7,792 nucleotides of DNA. It comes from an uncultured Clostridia bacterium. GTDB taxonomy: Bacteria; Bacillota; Clostridia; Lachnospirales; Lachnospiraceae. Position 1 is the first letter of the stretch, and every line of letters begins with the position of its first letter. The position numbers and the translations under genes are program-made. The DNA is taken from positions 1 through 7,792 of the forward strand of contig CAMWWR010000074.1 in NCBI GenBank assembly GCA_947178045.1, given 5' to 3'. Positions 1 to 5,991 of the stretch are shown here, piece by piece. The notes beneath the pieces were generated by a model. The model made no database searches. It was given only the letters and a program-made list of their open reading frames with translations, and was not told where the DNA came from.

Positions 1-331
1 CCATAAATGGTACTAATGCAAACGGTCCCATAATATCATATTTTAAGGGGCAAAGCGGCCCAAAATTCAATTTTCCCTTAACGGTCAGCTGCGGCGTGTG
101 TATTGCCAAACAAATACCATCTTTACCGAATTTGTTCTCTCCAATGAAAATATTCCTTTTCGTTCGTTGAAATACATCTGCAGGGAACGTTACGGTCCAG
201 GCATCATTATCCGTAATAATCTGAATAGAACAGATGCGTTTCCTCCCTGTGTTATGAACGGCAGGTATTACCGCTAAAGTCTGTGTGTCAGACTGACATT
301 TCAAATACCAGCCATAAAAGGAACCATACAT
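1..331 (-). CDS. Tocopherol-cyclase-like protein, N-terminal part (runs off left edge)
   Basis: The minus strand is open from an ATG at 331 to the window edge, giving 110 codons with no stop. The start is well supported: GGAGG lies 7 bases before the ATG. The protein begins MYGSFYGWYLKCQ, then has TLAVIPAVH (18-26), CSIQIIT (34-40), NKFGKDGICLAI (66-77), LTVKGKLNF (82-90) and MGPFALVPFM (101-110). This order (GWYxK, LAVIP, an IQII strand, an NxFxxxGI turn, KGxLxF, MGPFxxVPxM) matches my memory of the bacterial tocopherol-cyclase-like family. Those proteins are usually about 300 aa, so roughly a third is visible. In plants the family closes the chromanol ring of vitamin E; in Clostridia, which make no tocopherol, the substrate is unknown and lipid or quinone chemistry is only a guess. 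There is no signal peptide, so it is probably cytoplasmic. The gene is AT-richer than those in the right half of the window. Confidence 0.72.
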   Translation of the reverse strand, partial: MYGSFYGWYLKCQSDTQTLAVIPAVHNTGRKRICSIQIITDNDAWTVTFPADVFQRTKRNIFIGENKFGKDGICLAIHTPQLTVKGKLNFGPLCPLKYDIMGPFALVPFM

Positions 332-450
332 ATACTTGCCTCCATGAAAAAAATAATGCTTATTTTTTCCACGGATGAGTCTGATTTATTCATCTGGCAG
401 TATTTGACATTCATACCATGGCACATTTTTCTATACCATACAGATATGAC

Positions 451-490
451 TAAGGAATCGCTGATTCAATCATCGCTTCCTTAGAGCCTC
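451..490. repeat. 40-bp palindromic repeat, copy 1
   Basis: The 40 bases match 2304-2343 at 36 positions, in the same orientation, with differences at repeat positions 8, 19, 29 and 34. The core at 450-484 is itself a near-perfect inverted repeat: two 17-base halves around one central base, pairing at 15 of 17 positions, with outer arms CTAAGGAA and TTCCTTAG. It lies outside coding sequence, about 85 bases beyond the lipoprotein stop. The form resembles REP-like or MITE-like dispersed palindromes. No transposase is nearby, so the mechanism of spread is unknown. Confidence 0.8.
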
Positions 491-499
491 CGGCGGGAT

Positions 500-523
500 G
501 CAAAGCCTCTTTCAGAGGCTTGC
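500..523 (-). terminator. Candidate 3' hairpin of the lipoprotein gene
   Basis: GCAAGCCTCT and AGAGGCTTTGC (read on the minus strand) form a 10-bp stem with a single bulged A and a three-base loop, starting about 50 bases after the lipoprotein stop. Position and stability suit a transcription terminator or an mRNA 3'-end stabiliser. The following bases (ATCCCGCC) are not a U-tract, so intrinsic termination would be weak. Confidence 0.4.
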
Positions 524-574
524 GGATTTGTCAGGGAATATTTTTCAAAAATCCCATTTCATCTCTTTGACACA

Positions 575-1684
575 TCACTCATCCAAATACTCCCCATATA
601 AAAAACTGTATTTCTCTGTTTCCTCTACACTTTGTATGTGTTCCCATGATTTTCCCCCGTCCAGTGTCACATAGACTGGATTTCCAATCCACGGCCCGTC
701 CGGGCAGAAACGGCAGAGAATCGTATTTTCATCCAATATATAAATATACTCCATACTGGCAGAAGCTGAATAAAAATCTCCCGTCACCAATGACCAGTTC
801 TGTCCGCAATCCTCCGTCCGGTAAATATTATAATATGTGGTACCTGCAGCGGCTCCTGTTACTTCAAATGCTATCCCGACCCCTGTGCGCTCATCAATCT
901 TTACATTTTCTTCCGAAAGTTCAAGCGGTTTCCCGTCCACATAAATCACAGCCAAAGAATTCCTCTTGGCCATTAAATACCCTTCCGGCATCATCCGGTA
1001 ACTGTTTTGATCCCATTTTCCCAGAGAAGAATCATAAATATAAGCGAAAAATCCTGCCCCAAAATACCAGTTGCGGATACGGTTTTCCTCCCAGTCCCCC
1101 TTCTCCACAAAAAAGGAATTATCCTCCCCACATGGCAGAAGCGGAACTACGGCAATTTCCCCCGGATGAAGGCGGTATGCTGTTACCATAACCCCTTCCC
1201 TTTCTTCCCCGTTATATCCACTTACGATGGAAGCCGACTCACCAACCAGAAGTTCCATGCAGGCATCTTCCTTTAGGATATCGCGCAGGCGGAACTCACA
1301 AGTTTCCGGAACAGAAAGTTTTTCTTCACCGTCCACAAACAGCCGGATGATGCCATCGCCCTGTTCCAAAGAAAGCCGAATGATTTCACGGCTTGCGTCA
1401 AAAACACCCACAACTTCCATGCCCGGATGCAGTTCCATTTTATCCTGCGCCCAGAGCGGCTCGTCCGCCTCCGGGATAAAATTCATGGATAAGGGCATTT
1501 TTTCATTTTCATCAAAATCCATTTCCGCAGATGGAGTCTGTGCCAGTTCCGGCGAATCCGGTATGGACGAAATCATTTGTCCATTCCCTGCATCCGCATC
1601 CTGTGGCATTTTCTCCTGTCCACAGCCAGCTGCTAATAAAACCAAAAATGCTCCCATCATAATAAATCTTGTTTGTTTTTTCAT
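575..1684 (-). CDS. Predicted lipoprotein with two Asp-box (BNR-like) motifs
   Basis: This 369-aa protein starts with a lipoprotein signal: basic MKKQTR, a hydrophobic stretch (residues 7-19) and the lipobox LAAGC with the lipidated cysteine at 21. It should be anchored on the outer face of the membrane. Residues 22-85 are acidic and low in complexity, a likely tether. The C-terminal third carries two Asp-box-like motifs, TEDCGQNW (290-297) and TLDGGKSW (340-347), of the S/T-x-D-x-G-x-x-W type that marks turns of beta-propellers such as sialidases and BNR proteins. Two motifs are too few for a full propeller, and I see no sialidase catalytic residues, so no enzyme is assigned. The start is supported by an AGGGGGG ribosome binding site 7 bases before the ATG. 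It sits 116 bp downstream of the HIT gene on the same strand, and an inverted repeat in that gap may be its operator. The specific role is unknown. Confidence 0.75.
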   Translation of the reverse strand: MKKQTRFIMMGAFLVLLAAGCGQEKMPQDADAGNGQMISSIPDSPELAQTPSAEMDFDENEKMPLSMNFIPEADEPLWAQDKMELHPGMEVVGVFDASREIIRLSLEQGDGIIRLFVDGEEKLSVPETCEFRLRDILKEDACMELLVGESASIVSGYNGEEREGVMVTAYRLHPGEIAVVPLLPCGEDNSFFVEKGDWEENRIRNWYFGAGFFAYIYDSSLGKWDQNSYRMMPEGYLMAKRNSLAVIYVDGKPLELSEENVKIDERTGVGIAFEVTGAAAGTTYYNIYRTEDCGQNWSLVTGDFYSASASMEYIYILDENTILCRFCPDGPWIGNPVYVTLDGGKSWEHIQSVEETEKYSFLYGEYLDE

Positions 1685-1728
1685 ACTTATACCCCCCTGT
1701 ACGCTTTAGCGCACATACCAATCAATAG

Positions 1729-1748
1729 TTTGAAAGTTTACTTTCAAA
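1729..1748. promoter_or_regulatory. Candidate operator: perfect 9-bp inverted repeat
   Basis: TTTGAAAGT (1729-1737) and ACTTTCAAA (1740-1748) are exact reverse complements separated by two bases. The site lies 45 bp upstream of the lipoprotein start codon, in the gap behind the HIT gene. Its symmetry, A+T-rich arms and position suit a dimeric repressor site such as those of TetR-type regulators, but no regulator gene is visible. On the minus strand it contains TTGAAA, a possible -35, yet no good -10 follows at standard spacing. A shorter imperfect repeat (CGCT/AGCG core, 1699-1714) lies between it and the ribosome binding site. Confidence 0.45.
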
Positions 1749-1768
1749 TTTCTTCCCGTCTCCAGCAA

Positions 1769-1798
1769 ATCTGAATTATTTTTTGTTTTTATTCAGAT
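1769..1798 (-). terminator. Possible weak hairpin after the HIT gene
   Basis: ATCTGAAT (1769-1776) and ATTCAGAT (1791-1798) are exact 8-base inverted arms around a 14-base A/T-only-plus-one-G loop, starting 3 bases beyond the HIT stop codon. The placement suggests a 3'-end structure. The stem is AT-rich and no U-tract follows on the minus strand, so it is a weak terminator at best. Confidence 0.3.
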
Positions 1799-1800
1799 AA

Positions 1801-2262
1801 TCATTTTTCCTTTTCCAATAGCTTATCCAATTCTACACGAAGTCGGTTTTTTAAATCATCTAATTCTTCCGGCGTCGGCAAAAATTCATCTGCTACCAAT
1901 TCCGGACCTAATTTCCAGACAGGCCCTCCCGTTTCCGTGTCTCCTTTTCTTCTGGGGAATATATGCCAGTGCATATGAACACCGCTGCCTGCACCTAAAA
2001 GCTCATAGTTCAGCTTATCCGGCTTAAATGCATTGTAAACAGCCTCCGCCACAATTGCCATTTCATGAAGAAATTCATCCCTGAAATCCGGTTCCAGGAA
2101 ATGCAATTCCGTTGCGTGCTCCTTGCACAGAAACAAAGAATAACCTTTAATACGCTGATGATCCCCAATTACAACATATCCCGTATTCAATTCTTTGACA
2201 AAATATGGATTCTTTCCGTTTTTAATCCAGTCAATTCTCTCACAAACCATACAATATTCCAT
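1801..2262 (-). CDS. HIT-family (histidine triad) nucleotide-binding protein
   Basis: The 153-aa product shows the histidine triad GVHMHWHIFPRR, with His96, His98 and His100 in the H-x-H-x-H arrangement. This forms the catalytic and phosphate-binding loop of nucleoside-phosphate hydrolases and transferases. The preceding NYELLGAGSG (85-94) fits the family's usual glycine turn. Cys4 and Cys7 form an N-terminal CxxC, and with His49 (CKEHATEL) and a triad histidine could bind zinc, as in several Hint/Fhit-type proteins. The C-terminus (130-153) is charged and helical. Length is normal for the family and the enzyme should be cytoplasmic; the substrate is probably an adenylated or nucleotide compound but cannot be fixed from sequence. 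The start is supported by GGGGAG 6 bases before the ATG; Met5 is a less likely alternative. A TATAAT lies just upstream. The gene follows the MutS pair on the same strand after a 79-bp gap holding repeat copy 2, so it is probably transcribed separately. Confidence 0.88.
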   Translation of the reverse strand: MEYCMVCERIDWIKNGKNPYFVKELNTGYVVIGDHQRIKGYSLFLCKEHATELHFLEPDFRDEFLHEMAIVAEAVYNAFKPDKLNYELLGAGSGVHMHWHIFPRRKGDTETGGPVWKLGPELVADEFLPTPEELDDLKNRLRVELDKLLEKEK

Positions 2263-2284
2263 GGATTTCTCCCCATTCTATCCA

Positions 2285-2290
2285 ATTATA
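2285..2290 (-). promoter_or_regulatory. Candidate -10 box of the HIT gene
   Basis: A perfect TATAAT reads on the minus strand 22 bases before the HIT start codon. This would give a leader of about 16 bases that still contains the GGGGAG ribosome binding site. At 16-18 bp spacing the -35 would fall inside repeat copy 2 (GCTTCC or CGCTTC), a poor match to TTGACA. The call rests on the -10 alone. Confidence 0.35.
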
Positions 2291-2303
2291 TTATTACTGT
2301 TTT

Positions 2304-2343
2304 TAAGGAAGCGCTGATTCAGTCATCGCTTTCTTAAAGCCTC
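2304..2343. repeat. 40-bp palindromic repeat, copy 2
   Basis: This is the second copy of the element at 451-490, with 36 of 40 bases identical and the same orientation. The core palindrome is 2303-2337 around a central C. The outer arms TTAAGGAAGCG and CGCTTTCTTAA differ from full pairing at one position, a G opposite T. It overlaps the last stop-codon bases of the MutS-like gene ending at 2342 and lies immediately upstream of the HIT promoter region. It could act as a 3'-end hairpin for the MutS pair, but neither strand has a U-tract after it. It also marks the change from GC-rich to AT-richer sequence. Confidence 0.8.
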
Positions 2344-3982
2344 AGGCTTCCTTTTTGCCATGCATTATAATCTCATCATACAGATCCAGCCCGAAGCTCG
2401 TATTTTCCGGCGCGGCCTCCACCATCCGATAGGTCCTCGTTCCGTCCTGCCTGCGCTCCGCGCTCATAAATACCGCATGCTCCGGCTTTTTCGCGTACAG
2501 CTCCCGCGCGAACTGCAGCAGATGCGTCACCATTGCGACCGTTATCCCGCTCTCATACAGCGCACTCACGAGCTCCATCGCAATGACCGAGCCTTCCTTC
2601 TCCGTTGTTGTAGCGAAGGATTCGTTCAGGAGCAGCAGCGAATCCCGCGTAACCCCTCTTATAATCCCGTCCATCCGCCGCAGCTCCTCATCCAGCCTGC
2701 CGGAATTCATCGCCGCGTCCTCCCGGCGGGTAAAATGCGTGTAAATATTGCGGTACAGCCCCCCTCGATAAGATGCCGCCGGCACGAACATCCCGCACTG
2801 AAGCATCACCTGGGCGATCCCGAGGCTGCGCAGGCAGGTCGATTTTCCGCCCTGATTTGCGCCCGTTATCACCAGAAGACGGCAGTCCGGACACGCGGCG
2901 GCATTGGATACCGGCACGCTTCTTGTCAGGATCGCCATGCTCAGCTCGTACAGGCCGAAAAACTCAAAGCCGGCGCTCTCTGTTTTTGCCCCTGCCGGGT
3001 ATTTTTGTTCCTCTGTACCAGCCGCCCGGCCGCCATCCTCCGCCACCTCCGGAAAGCAGAAGCCCGCGCCGAACGCTGCAGTCCGCTCCCACAGCTGCAT
3101 ACAGCCAAGGTAGAACGCGGCATGCACGGAGAACGCTTCAAAAAATTCCATGAGGTTCTTCAAGAACGGCCCGAACCAGGACAGCACATAAGAGAAGGCC
3201 GTTTCCTCGAGCATCCTCGCTTCCCGCAGCTCCACCTCCTCCCGCAGGCTCACGATCCCCGTCGCAAACAGCTTTCGATACCATTTCCCCGCGCTCTCCA
3301 TAAGCGCGCTCTGCTTCTCCTTATAGCCGAGCCTCCGGATGCGCTTCAGGCATATTCCGTCCTCCTTCATTCCCGGCCCAAGTCCCATCGAGAGCACGAC
3401 ACTGCCGCCCTCCGTGAAAAATTCCATATCGTCCAGAATCTCCTGCATCTGTGCGCGGAATTCCTCACTGTACTCCTCGTCCAGCCTTCGCTTCAGCGAG
3501 GAAATCCCGCTCTCCTCCTCGAATTCCTCCTGATCAAGCAGCCCCTTTAATTCATCGAGACAGGAGACGAGCGTTTTCAGCAGCTCAAACGTGCCGAGCA
3601 GCTCCCCGCTGCCGGCTCCCCCGCCCCCTCTCTTTTCCTTGCCGCGCTCCCGGACGCGGGACAGCGTGAGCTGGGCCCTCTGTCCGACAGCGTGCATCGC
3701 CGCCGCAAGCCCCGGATGCGCAAGAAGCTCCTTCAAAATTCGCTGGCGATACCGCACCTGCCCGCCGTTCGAAAGCGGCACGAGCATGATCCGCTTCATC
3801 GCGTCATATATGAAGAAATCCTCCTTCTCCGCGTGCTTTAAGGAATCGCCCTCCTTCCAGACAGGGCGGCAGGCAGCCTGGAAAATAACCTTCAGATTCA
3901 GGTCGGCCGTCATGGCATCCTTTTCCGGGTAGCCCGCCTCCGCGGACAGCTCCCGATCCTCATACAATAACAGGGACTTCAC
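2342..3982 (-). CDS. MutS-like ATPase, second of a tandem pair
   Basis: The protein (546 aa from the chosen start) has a MutS-type ATPase domain in its C-terminal third. In numbering that begins at the upstream GTG at 3988, Walker A is GANQGGKST (376-384), the signature-like segment is NSGRLDEELRRM (428-439), Walker B is LLLLNESFATTT (451-462) and the H-loop is VTHL (487-490). MutS normally has DEIGRGT at Walker B; here Asp is Asn and GxGT is replaced. The N-terminal part is helical, like the MutS core and lever (DLNLKVIF near residue 29), with a glycine linker (121-126) and a low-complexity insert (315-338) before the ATPase. There is no room for a full MutS mismatch-recognition region and no Smr domain, so it is neither MutS1 nor MutS2. 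Start: AGGAGG ends 7 bases before the GTG at 3982 but only 1 base before the GTG at 3988, so 3982 is preferred. It lies 113 bp behind its paralogue. DNA binding is inferred; the function is unknown. Confidence 0.87.
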   Translation of the reverse strand: MKSLLLYEDRELSAEAGYPEKDAMTADLNLKVIFQAACRPVWKEGDSLKHAEKEDFFIYDAMKRIMLVPLSNGGQVRYRQRILKELLAHPGLAAAMHAVGQRAQLTLSRVRERGKEKRGGGGAGSGELLGTFELLKTLVSCLDELKGLLDQEEFEEESGISSLKRRLDEEYSEEFRAQMQEILDDMEFFTEGGSVVLSMGLGPGMKEDGICLKRIRRLGYKEKQSALMESAGKWYRKLFATGIVSLREEVELREARMLEETAFSYVLSWFGPFLKNLMEFFEAFSVHAAFYLGCMQLWERTAAFGAGFCFPEVAEDGGRAAGTEEQKYPAGAKTESAGFEFFGLYELSMAILTRSVPVSNAAACPDCRLLVITGANQGGKSTCLRSLGIAQVMLQCGMFVPAASYRGGLYRNIYTHFTRREDAAMNSGRLDEELRRMDGIIRGVTRDSLLLLNESFATTTEKEGSVIAMELVSALYESGITVAMVTHLLQFARELYAKKPEHAVFMSAERRQDGTRTYRMVEAAPENTSFGLDLYDEIIMHGKKEA

Positions 3983-4095
3983 GTCCACTCCTCCTTTCCT
4001 GCGCGCCGGTCAAAAGCGGAACTCTGCTGTTCCGGGGCTTCAATCCGTATATGCAGCTTCGACGCACTTTGCAGCGGCCGACCTGTTCCGCCTCA
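3983..4095 (-). other. Gap between the two MutS-like genes
   Basis: This 113-base spacer has no alternative start for either gene and no recognisable promoter. A 6-bp stem (CGGAAC 4017-4022 with GTTCCG 4029-4034) has no U-tract after it on the minus strand. Co-transcription of the two genes is therefore likely, although the gap is longer than in a tightly coupled operon. Confidence 0.4.
3990..3995 (-). promoter_or_regulatory. Ribosome binding site that decides the GTG start
   Basis: AGGAGG reads on the minus strand. Two in-frame GTG codons follow, at 3988 and 3982. Spacing of 7 bases favours the one at 3982; the one at 3988 is only one base away, too close for initiation. Confidence 0.65.
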
Positions 4096-5748
4096 TTATC
4101 CAAGGCGCTCTTTCAGCCGTTCCTTCAGCTCGGAGTAGGTCAAATGATGCTTTTCTACCAGTCCGTATGCGTACCCCGTTCCCTCTGCGGGCTTTCTCAC
4201 GATCTTATAGGTACGGATGTGGCTGTCCGTCTGATCCACACAGGCCGACAGGCTCACAATGCCCCTTCCGTCTTCCCGGATCTGCTCTTCATCCGCCAGC
4301 TCCTGAATATGCGTCACATAAATGCCGAAACAGCCCTGACGCATAAAATGCTCCATCACGCGCCTGCCCATAATGTAGGCGTCATAAGTGGCCGCAGTCG
4401 TAAACAGCTCGTTGATTACGACAAATTTATTTTTTTCCTGCGCTCTCATCATCGGCTCCAGCCGGACGAGCTCCTCCTTGAGCTTGCCCCTCCCGGTTTC
4501 AAGACTCTCCTCCACTGAAAAATGCGTGAGGATTCCCGCAAAAAACGGGAGCTTCAGCTCGCGGCACGGCGCGGCGAGCCCCATCAGGGAAAAATACACG
4601 ATCTGTCCGACGCTCCGGGCAAAGGTGGTTTTTCCGCCCTGGTTCGGCCCGGTCACAACAAGAAACGCCTCGTCCGCTCCGTACCGCACATCATTGCACA
4701 CAACCGTCTGCCTGGAATACATGCTTTTCAGCAGCAGTGCCAGATCATAGCCCTCCGCGGCGTAAAAAACATCGCCTCCGGCCTCCCCGGAAAATACCGG
4801 GTACGCGAACGGATACCCACTTTTTCCCATTCTCTTCATAAACAGGCGGAACGCCAGATAGACCTGCAGCTGCCGCTCCAGCACGAGCAGCCATTCCTCC
4901 ATAAAATCGGCGGTTCTCGCCGGGCCCTCCGGATTCTCCGCTCCCCCGGGCAGCTCCTTCGAAAAGTCCTTTTCATAAAGCCTCAGCCGATCAAACAGCC
5001 CGGGGCTGCTTTTCCGGAATGTCTCGAGCACAAGCCGCTCAAATTTCCCCGGCTCCTTCTCGGTCCGGAACGGATTGTCCAGCTGCTCAGTCCGCCCCGA
5101 CTGATCCGGAAACAGGCGTTTCAGCTTCTCTGCATAGTTGTCCTCCGGCTCCTCCTGCGTGATCTTCACCTTGTCCCGGACAATCGCCATCCGGACGCGC
5201 AGCCCTGCAAACGCCTGCGACAGCTCCGCAGTCCGCTCCGCCAGCTCACGATACACCGGCCGGGCCATATAATCCGCCAGCGCGCCGCAAAGCCCGGAAA
5301 GCAGCCCGCCCTCCGAAGAAAACGCGCTGCCCTCCTGCGCGCCGTTCTCCCCGAGCCCGAGCGCGCGGGCGAGCTCCTTCACCGCTCCTGTATACGCCTC
5401 GCCGCAGTCGAGCAGAAATCGCTGCCGCTGCAGTCCGAACTCCGCCTTCCGGTAGCACGCAGCATACTGCCTTGCCGCAAGCATTCCGTCGGAAAAACGC
5501 AGAAGCCCCTCCAGCAGCGTCTCATCCTCCAGCGCCCGAAGCACCTTCACGCGCTCCTGCGCCGTCGCCCCGTCCGGCAGCCGGTTAAAATAACGCCGCA
5601 GATCGTAGTCTCGACGCTCGTCCGCGATGCAGGCAATGATCTGATCGAGATTCAGATCCACAAAATATGCCGGCGCAGACAGCGCTTTTTCGAAATAATC
5701 CTCGCCGCAGCCGAGGATTCCTCTCTTTTCAAATTCCGATAAACCCAT
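4096..5748 (-). CDS. MutS-like ATPase, first of a tandem pair
   Basis: The 550-aa protein has a C-terminal MutS-type ATPase: Walker A GPNQGGKTT (367-375), the signature-like ETGRGKLKEEL (417-427), Walker B FVVINELFTTAATYDA (442-457) and the H-loop VTHIQEL (478-484). Walker B lines up with DExGxGTSTYDG of MutS, so Asp is replaced by Asn446 and the glycine segment by FTTAA, while TYD is kept. The helical N-terminal part begins with FVDLNLDQIIA (29-39), matching DLNLKVIF in the neighbouring paralogue, so the two share architecture. YPFAYPVF (312-319) and AEGYDLALLL (331-340) precede the ATPase. There is no mismatch-recognition domain and no Smr domain. It starts at an ATG with AAGGAG 5 bases upstream and is the promoter-proximal gene of the pair. 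A heterodimer with the downstream protein, as for eukaryotic MutS homologues, is inferred. The cellular role is unknown; repair or recombination is only suggested by the family. Confidence 0.87.
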   Translation of the reverse strand: MGLSEFEKRGILGCGEDYFEKALSAPAYFVDLNLDQIIACIADERRDYDLRRYFNRLPDGATAQERVKVLRALEDETLLEGLLRFSDGMLAARQYAACYRKAEFGLQRQRFLLDCGEAYTGAVKELARALGLGENGAQEGSAFSSEGGLLSGLCGALADYMARPVYRELAERTAELSQAFAGLRVRMAIVRDKVKITQEEPEDNYAEKLKRLFPDQSGRTEQLDNPFRTEKEPGKFERLVLETFRKSSPGLFDRLRLYEKDFSKELPGGAENPEGPARTADFMEEWLLVLERQLQVYLAFRLFMKRMGKSGYPFAYPVFSGEAGGDVFYAAEGYDLALLLKSMYSRQTVVCNDVRYGADEAFLVVTGPNQGGKTTFARSVGQIVYFSLMGLAAPCRELKLPFFAGILTHFSVEESLETGRGKLKEELVRLEPMMRAQEKNKFVVINELFTTAATYDAYIMGRRVMEHFMRQGCFGIYVTHIQELADEEQIREDGRGIVSLSACVDQTDSHIRTYKIVRKPAEGTGYAYGLVEKHHLTYSELKERLKERLG

Positions 5749-5788
5749 GCCTTCTCCTTCCCGCTTTTATCTGCTGCCTCCTGCCGCT

Positions 5789-5817
5789 ATTATGACATTA
5801 TCCCGCCGAAAAAGCAA
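5789..5817 (-). promoter_or_regulatory. Sigma-A promoter of the MutS-like pair
   Basis: On the minus strand, -35 TTGCTT (5812-5817) and -10 CATAAT (5789-5794) are separated by exactly 17 bp. TG one base before the -10 gives an extended -10. Transcription would start near 5782 and give a leader of about 33 bases to the ATG at 5748. A 7-base inverted repeat, AAAAAGC (5809-5815) with GCTTTTT (5827-5833), overlaps the -35 and could be a regulator site, but it is simple sequence. Confidence 0.65.
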
Positions 5818-5935
5818 GGAAATTGCGCTTTTTACGATTTCTGTGCATCACTTTTATTACAGGGAAGCTGAAGGCGAAACTGCAACAAAAATTGGCCTGT
5901 AAATTCCGTTCCCCGTTATTTTTATCCTGCGGCTG

Positions 5936-5943
5936 GCCGATAA
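5936..5943 (+). promoter_or_regulatory. Candidate sigma-28 (SigD/FliA) -10 element upstream of the FliK-like gene
   Basis: GCCGATAA is the classical -10 of flagellar sigma-28 promoters and lies 48 bases before the ATG of a FliK-like gene. The expected TAAA at 15-bp spacing is not present: TATT occupies 5917-5920. The nearest TAAA (5900-5903) is too far away. The call is therefore half a promoter in the right context. Confidence 0.4.
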
Positions 5944-5991
5944 AATAACTGTATTCACACCGACTATTTTATACTTATAAGGAGGCTTCCC

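Larger units (their letters stand above)
332..574. other. Intergenic region with palindromic repeat and hairpin
   Basis: This 243-base gap lies between the lipoprotein stop (575) and the tocopherol-cyclase-like start (331). It holds the ribosome binding site of the latter (GGAGG, 339-343 on the minus strand), repeat copy 1 (451-490), a strong hairpin (500-523) and a looser inverted repeat around 533-554 (GGGAATA/TTTTT arms). I found no convincing sigma-A promoter for the downstream gene. A TTGACA at 405-410 lies on the opposite strand and has no correctly spaced -10. Confidence 0.5.

Noticed and set aside
646..1709. Plus-strand frames and the minus frame 1512-1721 around the lipoprotein gene
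   Set aside because: The lipoprotein has a signal peptide, lipobox, ribosome binding site and Asp-boxes. The others are motif-free overlaps.
451..2343. CRISPR array
   Set aside because: Only two repeat copies exist, 1.85 kb apart, with genes between them and no regular spacers.
2337..2356. Plus-strand terminator: AAGCCT/AGGCTT followed by CCTTTTT
   Set aside because: The stem has a one-base loop and no plus-strand gene lies upstream. It overlaps the minus-strand coding end and the T-run encodes lysines.
2360..5742. Long plus-strand open frames over the MutS-like genes (396 aa at 2360-3550, 406 aa at 4522-5742)
   Set aside because: They are opposite strongly recognised ATPase genes, rich in Arg, His and Pro, and show no domain or ribosome binding site.
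2342..5748. Identification of the ATPases as MutS or MutS2
   Set aside because: At about 550 aa they lack the mismatch-recognition domains of MutS, and they end soon after the ATPase with no Smr domain as in MutS2. The Walker B also differs.
5970..5975. TATACT as a sigma-A -10 for the FliK-like gene
   Set aside because: Transcription would begin inside or at the ribosome binding site (5979-5985), and no -35 stands at 16-18 bp.
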